Shown piece by piece: positions 7,582-14,280 of a stretch of 25,225 bases of DNA. Origin of the DNA: Bacteroidales bacterium (GTDB lineage Bacteria > Bacteroidota > Bacteroidia > Bacteroidales > F082); assembly GCA_017428285.1 (NCBI GenBank), contig JAFRRE010000196.1, positions 1 through 25,225 on the forward strand, given 5' to 3'. Every line of letters begins with the position of its first letter. Position 1 is the stretch's first letter. The notes beneath the pieces were generated by a model that searched no databases, was not told the DNA's origin, and was given only the letters and a program-made list of their open reading frames with translations. Made by a program: the position numbers and the translations under genes.

Positions 7582-7605
7582 AGAGCGTTACTTCTTGGGT
7601 TAACG

Positions 7606-8247
7606 TCATAGGATCACCTCAGGACGACATCCGAGCACTCGTGACAGTGCGAGGATCGAACGCACCTCAGCCTTGGTGATGTCTTGGTCGCCCTGTTCGT
7701 AAGCTTGAATCATGCGAAGAGAAACCCCCGACAAGTCAGCTAATTTTTTTTGAGTGAGGCGGGACTGCTTGCGGATGGTTTTCAGTGGGTTCTTTCGGTG
7801 TTGGAGACCTTGCTCGATCAGCGCATCAGCTGTTTTTACAAATTTGGAAAGGTCGGCTTCATGCAAGGTTGGATATAGCGAAAGCAAGGTGTTGATGTTT
7901 AATCCATTGCTTCTAAGAAACGAAAACGTTCGGGCGCGATACCATTGATAATAGGCCAACGCCCAACCGGCCCAATATTCGGGGGTGCGGTCAAAAGGTG
8001 CGTAGGACAGGACGGGCACCGTTTTGTCAATGGTTTTATCCAAAACCAGTTGCATCAGCTCCATCCCTGATAGTCCCGACAGGTAACGGGGATTGCCCGC
8101 CTCAATTTGTGAGGCGACGCCACTTGACAGAAACATCTCGTAAAACAACATTAGGTCGCAATGCGCGGCATGGACGGCGCAGTCGAACATGATGCCGAGG
8201 TTGTTCATCACATCCTCAAGATATAAATGATTATAGGCGTGGGTCAT
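7606..8247 (-). CDS. Antitoxin-like HTH (Xre-type) partner of the DUF3990 toxin
   Basis: A 213-residue protein. The ATG at 8247 (MTHAYNHLYLEDVMNNLG) is preferred over the upstream TTG at 8277. The N-terminal part (YLEDVMNNLGIMFDCAV, then GNPRYLSGLSGMEL) resembles the domain that commonly accompanies DUF3990 genes. The middle has YWAGWALAYYQWYRARTF. The C-terminal ~60 residues are an Xre-type helix-turn-helix (TIRKQSRLTQKKLADLSGVS, then MIQAYEQG). It overlaps the 3' end of the toxin gene by 17 bases, a sign of translational coupling. Inference: it binds the toxin and represses the operon from its HTH. The toxin-first gene order is opposite to many toxin-antitoxin pairs. Confidence 0.75.
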   Translation of the reverse strand: MTHAYNHLYLEDVMNNLGIMFDCAVHAAHCDLMLFYEMFLSSGVASQIEAGNPRYLSGLSGMELMQLVLDKTIDKTVPVLSYAPFDRTPEYWAGWALAYYQWYRARTFSFLRSNGLNINTLLSLYPTLHEADLSKFVKTADALIEQGLQHRKNPLKTIRKQSRLTQKKLADLSGVSLRMIQAYEQGDQDITKAEVRSILALSRVLGCRPEVIL

Positions 8248-8908
8248 TGTTAGTCCATTTTTGTCTGAGAATATCAATCATATAGATGGCATCAACCGGT
8301 GATGCCGTGGCTTTTTCTTTCTGGTAATCTTCTCTTGCTTGTCGGTCGCGGGCTTGGCGTTTTGGGTAGTACAGACTGCTGTCAACGGGGATGCTTTCCT
8401 TGAAATGAATGCTTGCAAACGCCTTTTCGCTTTTTAATACGACCTGTTCTCCCAGTTTTCCTAAAAACATCGCTTTGCGCAATTGCTCCAACGAGATGGT
8501 GTTGTTCAAAAAGGCATTGGCAAAAGAGAAGTAAGAATCATCGGCCCGATAACCAATGATGATATCGTAAGGCTCGTAGTCGGGCAAAAAATAGTTCAAC
8601 AGATACGCTCTTGCTTCTGTAGGCAGGCCTTGTGACAGGACAAACGTTCTGTTTTTCAACAGTATCGAGAGCCAATTTAGGATATGATAGGGTTTTTGAT
8701 TAAGATGGAGGATGTCCAAACCATCCAAGTCAATCTCATAGCAGTTGGCAAAGCCATCGCGTTGTTCCGTACTTGCCCATTCTTTGGCGAGCTCAAGATT
8801 TTCGGTACAATAAAAGCCCAATCCGTAATCATTCTTCGGATTTCCCACTCCAAAAACGGGCTTTTCGATGATCTTTGTCGAACCGTGATATATTATAATT
8901 GATTTCAT
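8231..8908 (-). CDS. DUF3990 ADP-ribosyltransferase-like toxin
   Basis: A 225-residue protein of the DUF3990 family, whose members resemble ADP-ribosyltransferases. Visible marks are YHGS at 7-10 (His8 as candidate NAD-binding residue), NDYGLGFYCTENLELAKEWA at ~26-45, YDIIIGYRADD at ~114-124, and the late strand GEQVVLKSEKA at ~153-163, where the conserved Gln/Glu position lies. The last 40 residues are charged and more variable. Family knowledge suggests modification of an intracellular target; which one cannot be seen here. Its gene overlaps the HTH antitoxin gene and has a TATTTTTG promoter element 27 bases upstream of the ATG. All main motifs are present, so it looks intact. Confidence 0.8.
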   Translation of the reverse strand: MKSIIIYHGSTKIIEKPVFGVGNPKNDYGLGFYCTENLELAKEWASTEQRDGFANCYEIDLDGLDILHLNQKPYHILNWLSILLKNRTFVLSQGLPTEARAYLLNYFLPDYEPYDIIIGYRADDSYFSFANAFLNNTISLEQLRKAMFLGKLGEQVVLKSEKAFASIHFKESIPVDSSLYYPKRQARDRQAREDYQKEKATASPVDAIYMIDILRQKWTNNDPRL

Positions 8909-8935
8909 AAACTATCGTTATAACAAGACTTTTTG

Positions 8936-8943
8936 CAAAAATA
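8936..8943 (-). promoter_or_regulatory. -7 promoter element of the DUF3990 toxin-antitoxin operon
   Basis: The minus strand reads TATTTTTG, matching TAnnTTTG, 27 bases before the toxin ATG at 8908. Confidence 0.6.
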
Positions 8944-8973
8944 AAAAGAATTCTATAATAAAAGCGCTTTGCG

Positions 8974-9091
8974 ATTATTTTTCGCTTTACGGTTTTACAT
9001 TTTGAAAAGCAATTGGTAGCTAGTGTCAAATACGGCAGGATAAGGTTCATGGTCGGTTTGTGCGCAATCCACATAAAAATCAATGCTTTCT
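8974..9091 (-). pseudogene. hicB remnant with internal deletion
   Basis: Bases 8999-9091 match 12911-13003 of the intact hicB at 88 of 93 positions, in the same orientation. They encode ESIDFYVDCAQTDHEPYP and the following YQLLFKM, then stop. The next bases (8974-8998) match the later KPQSEK codons of hicB, so about 110 bases in the middle were lost. The N-terminal part and any hicA are also missing: the match ends at 9091 and a few bases on the poly-T/poly-A hairpin found upstream of intact hicA begins. It cannot make a functional antitoxin. Confidence 0.85.
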
Positions 9092-9096
9092 CAATC

Positions 9097-9113
9097 CTTT
9101 TTTCGCAAAAAAG
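9097..9113. repeat. Short hairpin repeat shared with the hicA upstream region, copy 1
   Basis: CTTTTTTCGCAAAAAAG has 7-base arms around a CGC loop. A near-identical element (one extra A) is at 13381-13398 upstream of intact hicA. Its place beside the hicB remnant marks the far edge of the deleted locus. Confidence 0.6.
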
Positions 9114-9121
9114 ATCCGTAT

Positions 9122-9292
9122 TTATTGGAGCATTTTTTCGCAGCGGTCAATGATCTCATTGGCCATTTTTGCCAGGGCCTCGTCGCGTTCGGAGATGGCA
9201 TCCAGATAATCGTCGATCTTCACCTTGGTCCGCCGGTCTTCCCTCACATCAAACACGGCATCCAACGCCAACAGCACCCCATACCACAGCAT
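9122..9292 (-). pseudogene. DUF5618 remnant with internal deletion
   Basis: Read on the minus strand from the ATG at 9292, the frame gives MLWYGVLLALDAVFDVRED, then RRTKVKIDDYLDAISERDEA, then ANEIIDRCEKMLQ and a stop at 9122-9124. This matches the intact DUF5618 protein (2312-2704) before and after a gap of about 30 codons that covers its central NNSYNTIHLSMDYDG stretch, and the reading frame is kept. The first ~45 residues are absent, although similarity-free frame continues upstream into the 3' end of the neighbouring lipoprotein gene. A residual 56-residue product is conceivable but unlikely to be functional. Confidence 0.75.
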
Positions 9293-9314
9293 CTTTCCTG
9301 ATGAAAAACGGCTT

Positions 9315-9884
9315 TCATCCGTCTTGGCGGGAAGGAACCCTCGTCAATGACTTATCATTGTACTGGATAAACAGCAGTCCGAACGCCTCGTTGTAGTACC
9401 AGTCGTAGATCAGCTGTCCGGTGTATTGGCTGTAGAGGATCTCATGGTGGACGTTGGTGTAATCGGTTCCGTCAATGGAGGTGTATGGCTGGTAGGCCAG
9501 TAAGCTGCCGTCGAGATCGAGGTCGTACCCATAATAGAATATGAGGTCTTTGTCGGGGCGGATGGTGAACCCTAAGCTGTGGTTGGTTTGTTCGCATTCG
9601 AGAATCACCGTGCGGGCGTAGCAGTAATAGTCATCTTTGGGGATTTTTCCTGTCCCCTCGTGCGTCCTGGAGTAGAATCGGTCTTGGTCGTAGGGATAGG
9701 TGTCGTCGAAAGTGACTTCGTAGGTCAGCGTGTCGCCGTCCTGGTTCACGAAATCCACCTTTTGTCCCATTTGGTAAGGGATGGCGGCGGCATCTTCGTC
9801 GGTCAGTTTTTGATAGATATGGGCGTGTTCGATGCAGGAGCTCATCATGATGAGCGTCGTGCAAATGATCAAGAGTTTTTTCAT
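9315..9884 (-). CDS. Lipoprotein of unknown function (family shared with 13630 and 14267 genes)
   Basis: A 189-residue predicted lipoprotein (LIMMSSC, Cys17). It is rich in Tyr, Asp and aromatic beta-strand patterns and should sit in the cell envelope. The block IPYQMGQKVDFVNQDGDT near residue 36 parallels VPYQDGEVFYLQHESDR in the lipoprotein at 13630. The end (WYYNEAFGLLFIQYNDKS) parallels YYNYEKGVIAIEMSNGEK there and YYAKHYGPIEYELGGE in the 14267 protein, so the three are relatives. It is the last gene of a minus-strand operon, with an ATGA overlap with the barrel gene upstream. Its stop codon lies against the DUF5618 remnant, and the final RVPSRQDG could be read-through into that debris. 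Confidence 0.75.
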   Translation of the reverse strand: MKKLLIICTTLIMMSSCIEHAHIYQKLTDEDAAAIPYQMGQKVDFVNQDGDTLTYEVTFDDTYPYDQDRFYSRTHEGTGKIPKDDYYCYARTVILECEQTNHSLGFTIRPDKDLIFYYGYDLDLDGSLLAYQPYTSIDGTDYTNVHHEILYSQYTGQLIYDWYYNEAFGLLFIQYNDKSLTRVPSRQDG

Positions 9885-10489
9885 TGTACGTGGTTTTTGA
9901 ATTTATATCTGATTCCCAGGCTGTAGTTGCCTTCCATGCCGACACCCCATTGCAGGAATCCGGCGATGCGGTCGTTGCCGACTTCAATACCGGCAGCGGC
10001 TTGCCAGGCAAAGCAGCAGTGCTTGGTGGGAAGGTTCACCCCGAACAGGTCGGGTTGGAATTCCTCCAGTCGGTAGCCCCAAAAGCAGAGCCCGGCATCG
10101 GCTTTGGCATAGAGGGTGAAATGTTTTTTGTTGATGCAGTTCAGTTTGACATGTCCCATAAGGGAATGGCAGGATTCGTAAAGGTTGCAAACCAAAGGAT
10201 TGTTGTTGCCATGATGGCGGTAGTCGATTTCCCTATAGTCGAAACAATAGGTGCCGCCCACTCCGACAATCTTGTTGAAGAAGTGGGTGTAACTGCCCGA
10301 AAAGGCTCCTATTTTGTCGAGGTAATAAGAGTAGAAGGGCACGTTGGGTTGGAAGTCATCGCCGCTTACGGGATGAAATCCGTAGCTTAAGGCGATCTCA
10401 TTGCCGACACGACGCTCGTTGTCTTGTTCTTGTGCCAAGGTTGGAAGGCAGAGTGCCAAGGCCAAAGTCATTAAAAAGATGTTTTTCAT
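9881..10489 (-). CDS. Outer-membrane beta-barrel protein
   Basis: A 202-residue protein with a Sec signal peptide (MKNIFLMTLALALCLPTLAQ). It consists of alternating amphipathic strands with aromatic girdles, such as EIALSYGFHPVS, FSGSYTHFFNKIVGVGGTYCF and FTLYAKADAGLCFWGY. It ends LGIRYKFKNHVQ, a typical barrel-closing strand. The size suits an 8-stranded OmpW/OprF-like barrel of unknown role. It is the third gene of the operon led by the TPR/HTH regulator at 12524 and overlaps the lipoprotein gene downstream by ATGA. The pairing with lipoproteins suggests an envelope complex. Confidence 0.75.
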   Translation of the reverse strand: MKNIFLMTLALALCLPTLAQEQDNERRVGNEIALSYGFHPVSGDDFQPNVPFYSYYLDKIGAFSGSYTHFFNKIVGVGGTYCFDYREIDYRHHGNNNPLVCNLYESCHSLMGHVKLNCINKKHFTLYAKADAGLCFWGYRLEEFQPDLFGVNLPTKHCCFAWQAAAGIEVGNDRIAGFLQWGVGMEGNYSLGIRYKFKNHVQ

Positions 10490-10527
10490 GATTTATTGAT
10501 GGTTGTTTTGTTTTACTTTCCATTCGG

Positions 10528-10980
10528 TCAGTGAGCCTTTTGGGTTCCATTTCCCCAAGGTGAGGCGTTGACATGATAAAAATCTCCTTCGGCGGTCTTG
10601 ATGCCGTCGGTGATGTAAAGATGGTAGGTGCCTGTGGGTTCGTTGCCCATGAAGACCCTCACCACGCAGGGATACTGCTTGGCCATCCTTCTCGAGAACA
10701 ACAGGTTGCCATTGTCGTCGGTGACCAAGGTCATGCAGTTTTCCACCGTCTCGTAAAAACATACATAGAGGGTGTTATCGATGAGCCATGACTCGATGTT
10801 GGGGCTTTTCATGTCGCCGTTCATCAACGACCCTTTGACATCCACCTTTTTTTCCTTGCCGTCGGAATGGGCGAGGAGGCTGTTGTAGAACATTTCCCGA
10901 TAGGAAGGCTCCTTGTTGCATGAGTTGGTTCCCAAGACGATGATAATTAATAAGAAAAGAATTTTTATAACGCTTCTCAT
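10528..10980 (-). CDS. DUF3244-like lipoprotein
   Basis: A 150-residue lipoprotein (LGTNSC, Cys21). Residues ~60-135 look like the DUF3244 beta-sandwich found in many Bacteroidales exported proteins: a strand (NTLYVCFYE), the segment MTLVTDDNGNLLFSR, and the closing TGTYHLYITDGIKTAEGDFY, which resembles the GxYxLxITD pattern of DUF3244 and of T9SS-type sandwiches. The start ATG overlaps the stop of the regulator gene by ATGA (10977-10980), so translation is coupled to the regulator. Function unknown. Confidence 0.75.
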   Translation of the reverse strand: MRSVIKILFLLIIIVLGTNSCNKEPSYREMFYNSLLAHSDGKEKKVDVKGSLMNGDMKSPNIESWLIDNTLYVCFYETVENCMTLVTDDNGNLLFSRRMAKQYPCVVRVFMGNEPTGTYHLYITDGIKTAEGDFYHVNASPWGNGTQKAH

Positions 10981-12524
10981 AATGCTGAATTCTTCGTTTT
11001 TAGTTTATTGTTGAGGCTTGCCCTGATTTTGTCGATGTTATAGACGCTGCATCCCAGCGCGTCGGCATATTCTTGTCGGCTGAGTTTGAAGTGTGAGAGC
11101 AGGCAATAGCGGAACTCCGATTCCGTGAGGTCGGGGTAGTTTGTCCTGACGGAGTCGATGAACCCTGGATGCACGCCTTCGAAGGCTTGTTCGAATCCTG
11201 TCCAATGGTCTTCGCCTTCAAACAGGGCTTTCTCCAAGTCTTTGAATCCCATGGGGTTGTTACGGTCACGGGAATACACTTCAAAGCATCGGATGATATG
11301 GCATTTCTGGAGGTATTCGTCTTTGAGTCGGTCGCCAGTTTGTTTTTGGAGCACCTCAATTTGGTTCAGGAGGTCGCTTTGTTGCAGTTGCTGCTGTTCG
11401 TTACGTTTCTTGAGTTCCAGCAGGTTGGCGTTGATTTCGGCTTCGATGCGTTTCTTTTTCAAGGCGTTGGAAATCAATCCAGTGATGATAGCCAAGGCAA
11501 TCAACAGCACGACGATGAGCACGATGATGAGCCGTTGGCGAGAGAGCATCTGCCGGTTGTGTTGGTTGGCTTGGGCCTCGAAGTCGTATTTCTTTTGGAT
11601 CTCAAGCACGGAGCTCTGGGTTTGGTCGGAGAGGATGTCGAGGGCGACTTCTTCGTGTTTTTTCTCCAAGTCGAATGCAGTGGCGTAATCGCCGTTGGCC
11701 AGGGCATCCTTGATCAGGAAGGCATAGACGGCGGCCATGGTCTCGGGGCGGCATTCCGTCAGCTCCATGGCGTTGAGCATCGCTGTTTTGTAGTATTCGA
11801 GGGAGTCGCGTTCGTCCAAGGCAAGATACACTTTGGCGAGGTTCATCAGGGCGATGGGACGGCGTTTGACATCCACCAGGGGCAAGGCTTTCCGAAGACA
11901 GTCTTTGGCCGCGTCGAAGTCATCGGTGAGTTGGTAAGCCACGGAGTAGTTGTTCCAAACGGAGGCTTCCGTGACGGGGTCATTGGAGGTCTGGGCGAGT
12001 TGCAAGGCTTGTTCCAGATAGATAAAGGCGCTGTCATACGCATCGATGACGATATTCATCATGGCCACGGCGTTGAGGCACTTGGCTTTGCGGGAGAGGC
12101 TGTCGCCCCACAGTTCGGCAGCGGCCTTGTAGTTGACGATGGCCTCGTCTTCGTGGCCGCTGTTGTTGAGCAGGTCACCTATATAATATTGGGCGAAGGC
12201 GGCGCTGACCGAGTCGCCCGTCAAGCGACCGTAACGGTCGGCCTCCTGGTAACAGTTCATGGCAGACTCGTATTCCTTTTTGGCTTGGCGCACCCGACCA
12301 CTGTAGAGGGCGGCGGGAGCGGCGTTACGGTAATCCTTGGCGCGAAGGAAATAGTCGTAAGCCTCGAAGATCTGGTCGTCGTTGCTGATGTCCTCGTCGG
12401 CACGGAAACGGTCGCGCACTTCGTTCACCACGGCCTCCATACGTTCCGTCTTGGCCTTCGAGCGGAAGGTGCAGGAGGGGAGCAGGAGGATAACGATACC
12501 GAAGAATAACAGTGACCTTGACAT
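10977..12524 (-). CDS. Membrane-anchored TPR / coiled-coil / HTH regulator (lipoprotein signal)
   Basis: A 515-residue protein starting at the ATG at 12524 (MSRSLLFFGIVILLLPSC, lipidated Cys18); the upstream in-frame methionine would bury the signal peptide and lies past the promoter. TPR-like helices fill residues ~45-300 (YYIGDLLNNSGHEDEAIVNY; NYSVAYQLTDDFDAAKDCL). A transmembrane segment (LIIVLIVVLLIALAIITGLI) lies at ~332-351, then a Gln/Glu/Lys coiled coil to ~400. The C-terminus (YPDLTESEFRYCLLSHFKLS, then EYADALGCSVYNIDKIRASL) is a helix-turn-helix. It leads an operon with a DUF3244-like lipoprotein, a barrel and a second lipoprotein. Inference: it senses an envelope state or ligand and controls its own operon. 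It shares its domain layout with the proteins at 3698 and 16099. Confidence 0.78.
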   Translation of the reverse strand: MSRSLLFFGIVILLLPSCTFRSKAKTERMEAVVNEVRDRFRADEDISNDDQIFEAYDYFLRAKDYRNAAPAALYSGRVRQAKKEYESAMNCYQEADRYGRLTGDSVSAAFAQYYIGDLLNNSGHEDEAIVNYKAAAELWGDSLSRKAKCLNAVAMMNIVIDAYDSAFIYLEQALQLAQTSNDPVTEASVWNNYSVAYQLTDDFDAAKDCLRKALPLVDVKRRPIALMNLAKVYLALDERDSLEYYKTAMLNAMELTECRPETMAAVYAFLIKDALANGDYATAFDLEKKHEEVALDILSDQTQSSVLEIQKKYDFEAQANQHNRQMLSRQRLIIVLIVVLLIALAIITGLISNALKKKRIEAEINANLLELKKRNEQQQLQQSDLLNQIEVLQKQTGDRLKDEYLQKCHIIRCFEVYSRDRNNPMGFKDLEKALFEGEDHWTGFEQAFEGVHPGFIDSVRTNYPDLTESEFRYCLLSHFKLSRQEYADALGCSVYNIDKIRASLNNKLKTKNSAL

Positions 12525-12544
12525 GTTGATGTGTTTCTTTCCCG

Positions 12545-12552
12545 CAAAATTA
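12545..12552 (-). promoter_or_regulatory. -7 promoter element of the regulator-lipoprotein-barrel operon
   Basis: The minus strand reads TAATTTTG, matching TAnnTTTG, 20 bases upstream of the ATG at 12524. The short leader supports that start over the one at 12566. Confidence 0.6.
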
Positions 12553-12717
12553 GGAACTCTTCTCAAACAAAATACACAGGATCAAGGCTGTTACAAGCGA
12601 TTCTCAAATGGTGATCTTGAATATCAGTTAATTATGTTTTTTGATTACAAGTTTTTCTGATTCACGATTCTTGAAATGGATGTCGATTTCGCTTAAAAAT
12701 AATGAATGATGACAGTT

Positions 12718-13125
12718 TTACGTCGTGATGGCCTGGAGCTCTTTCCCCAAAGCATGTAAGGCATTCACTATTTTTTCGCTTTGCGGTTTTCGTGGCTTGC
12801 TTCTGCCGCAGATATAGTGGCCTAGCTGACGTTGGTTGATCCCCGTCATTCGTGACAATGCAGCGCGGGTAAGGATTTTGTCGTAGCAATACAGCAGACT
12901 TTGGATGTCCATTTTGAAAAGCAATTGGTAGCTGGTGTCAAACACGGCGGGATAAGGTTCGTGGTCAGTTTGTGCGCAATCCACATAAAAATCAATGCTT
13001 TCTTGAACATAGTTGACGAATTCAGAGAAATTACCTGTAAATGCCACGACCCATCCCGGAAGCAATTCGCAGCTGGCACTGAATCCGTTTTCGGTTTTTG
13101 ACGTTGAAATGATCACTTTTTCCAT
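12718..13125 (-). CDS. hicB: HicB-type antitoxin with C-terminal HTH
   Basis: A 135-residue antitoxin of a hicAB module. Residues ~1-60 (VIISTSKTENGFSASCELLP, then VVAFTGNFSEFVNYVQESIDFYV) follow the HicB partial RNase-H-like fold, which binds and blocks HicA. Residues ~80-130 are a DNA-binding helix-turn-helix (LTRAALSRMTGINQRQLGHY, then CGRSKPRKPQSEKIVNAL), used in this family to repress the operon. It starts 11 bases after hicA, in the toxin-first order usual for hicAB. The palindrome over the hicA promoter is the obvious candidate target. A deleted copy lies at 8974-9091. Confidence 0.85.
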   Translation of the reverse strand: MEKVIISTSKTENGFSASCELLPGWVVAFTGNFSEFVNYVQESIDFYVDCAQTDHEPYPAVFDTSYQLLFKMDIQSLLYCYDKILTRAALSRMTGINQRQLGHYICGRSKPRKPQSEKIVNALHALGKELQAITT

Positions 13126-13136
13126 GGTACCTCTGT

Positions 13137-13334
13137 TTAAAACGTTAGCCCCGACTGCCGCTCAATGCTTTTCAATTCGTCACCCCAAGTATCATCACTG
13201 GGTTTTCCATTCACGGTAACCTTTCCCTTTTTGGTAGGGTGTCTGAATTGCCGATGACTTCCGACCTGATGGACTATGTACCAACCGTCTTTGGCCAATA
13301 GTTTTAGGATTCTGCTTGTTTTAACGATCTTCAT
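13137..13334 (-). CDS. hicA: HicA-type mRNA interferase toxin
   Basis: A 65-residue toxin of the HicA (YcfA) family, which cleaves mRNA with a double-stranded-RNA-binding-like fold. The sequence begins MKIVKTSRILKLLAKDGWY and carries the hallmark GSHRQFRHPTKKGKVTV, with the expected catalytic His27. The C-terminal helix (DELKSIERQSGL) matches family members. Length and motifs are complete, so it appears intact. It is the first gene of the pair, preceded by its own promoter and operator-like palindrome, and is followed by hicB. Confidence 0.9.
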   Translation of the reverse strand: MKIVKTSRILKLLAKDGWYIVHQVGSHRQFRHPTKKGKVTVNGKPSDDTWGDELKSIERQSGLTF

Positions 13335-13350
13335 TGGTGGATCGGTTTTG

Positions 13351-13358
13351 CAAAAATA
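13351..13358 (-). promoter_or_regulatory. -7 promoter element of hicAB
   Basis: The minus strand reads TATTTTTG, matching TAnnTTTG, 16 bases upstream of the hicA ATG. It partly overlaps the palindrome at 13355-13372. A further TATTTTTG on the same strand at 13426-13433 may be a second start. Confidence 0.65.
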
Positions 13359-13372
13359 GTAATTTTACTATT
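13355..13372. promoter_or_regulatory. Candidate HicB operator palindrome
   Basis: AATAGTAA and TTACTATT form perfect 8-base arms around a TT centre, overlapping the hicAB -7 element. A site here would block RNA polymerase when the HTH domain of HicB binds, the usual autoregulation of hicAB. Confidence 0.6.
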
Positions 13373-13380
13373 ATTAACCT

Positions 13381-13398
13381 CTTTTTTCGCAAAAAAAG
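13381..13398. repeat. Short hairpin repeat upstream of hicA, copy 2
   Basis: CTTTTTTCGCAAAAAAAG, the counterpart of 9097-9113. The rest of the stretch 13399-13594 is AT-rich, and apart from a possible second hic promoter element at 13426-13433 nothing else is recognised there. Confidence 0.5.
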
Positions 13399-13594
13399 AA
13401 TATCATGTATTAAATTAAGTCGCCGCAAAAATAGACATAGTTTTAATTATTGTCAATAATTCTGTTGTTGAAATTTCTGATACATCGTAAAATAGTTTGT
13501 AATATTTTTTAATAAATCGTTATAAATCAATACGTTAAGGTTTGTAATTCTTGTAATCGACAATAATCCCCCTTCAAGGTGGGTTTATCTGTTG

Positions 13595-13602
13595 TACTTT
13601 TG
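13595..13602 (+). promoter_or_regulatory. -7 promoter element of the two-lipoprotein operon
   Basis: TACTTTTG matches TAnnTTTG and lies 27 bases before the ATG at 13630, so the upstream in-frame ATG at 13579 cannot be the start. Confidence 0.6.
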
Positions 13603-13629
13603 CAATGTGAAATCCAAAATCATTCAACC

Positions 13630-14280
13630 ATGAAAAGAATCTTGTTTTTATTTACTGCCTTTGTAGCGGTCATCGGCTTTACGGGATGCCCGAACAAAGA
13701 GCCCGAGTACATCGACCTTGGGACGATTCCGGAACAGTATCTTGCCACCGTGCCTTACCAGGACGGCGAGGTGTTTTATCTCCAACATGAAAGCGACCGT
13801 GTGATCATTCCATTTAAAGTGATGCGTTATCGGGTGAAGTCACAAGGCAACAATGCGTGGGGTTTTGACGAATATTTGGAAAAAAGCAAGCCCGCACCAA
13901 CGGTGTATTTCGACTATGAAATCGACATCACCACCTGCAAGCCCGACTATCCGCTGTTCGACATCGACATCCGGTTCTCCAATGGCTACATGGCCGACAG
14001 TGTGTATTATAACTATCCAGCCCGACACAAGTATGCCCAGCTGAGCTGCCATCAAATGTATGCCTCCATCCCTTTCATCGGAGAACCCACGGACCTGTTC
14101 AAGGTCCATGAGACCTTCGAGGTCAACGGCCATGTCTATCACGACGTGTTCGAGTTCCCCAACGAGAACCAGGACCTGCAGGGCATCTATATCGAGAGGC
14201 TCTATTACAATTATGAAAAGGGCGTGATTGCCATTGAAATGTCGAACGGTGAAAAATACTTGCTTTATGAAGAAGAATAA
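13630..14280 (+). CDS. Lipoprotein of unknown function
   Basis: A 216-residue predicted lipoprotein (MKRILFLFTAF, lipobox GFTGC, Cys20). It is beta-rich with many Tyr and Asp residues. The block VPYQDGEVFYLQHESDR near residue 38 and the ending ERLYYNYEKGVIAIEMSNGE link it to the lipoproteins at 9315 and 14267. The segment FEVNGHVYHDVFEF is nearly repeated as YEVNGVVYNDVLHF in the next gene. The next gene starts 14 bases before this stop, which indicates translational coupling. Function unknown; likely an envelope protein working with its partner. Confidence 0.75.
   Translation: MKRILFLFTAFVAVIGFTGCPNKEPEYIDLGTIPEQYLATVPYQDGEVFYLQHESDRVIIPFKVMRYRVKSQGNNAWGFDEYLEKSKPAPTVYFDYEIDITTCKPDYPLFDIDIRFSNGYMADSVYYNYPARHKYAQLSCHQMYASIPFIGEPTDLFKVHETFEVNGHVYHDVFEFPNENQDLQGIYIERLYYNYEKGVIAIEMSNGEKYLLYEEE

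Noticed and set aside
7586..7605. CGTTA/TAACG as a terminator between convergent genes
   Set aside because: Only 5-bp arms with a 10-base loop and no T tract.
10493..10762. 89-codon minus-strand frame overlapping the DUF3244-like gene
   Set aside because: It is an out-of-frame read rich in Arg and His with no start signal; the DUF3244-like frame is complete without it.
11169..12509. 446-codon plus-strand open frame opposite the TPR/HTH regulator
   Set aside because: It is a shadow of a gene with a lipobox, TPR helices, a membrane segment and an HTH. It has no promoter or recognisable fold.
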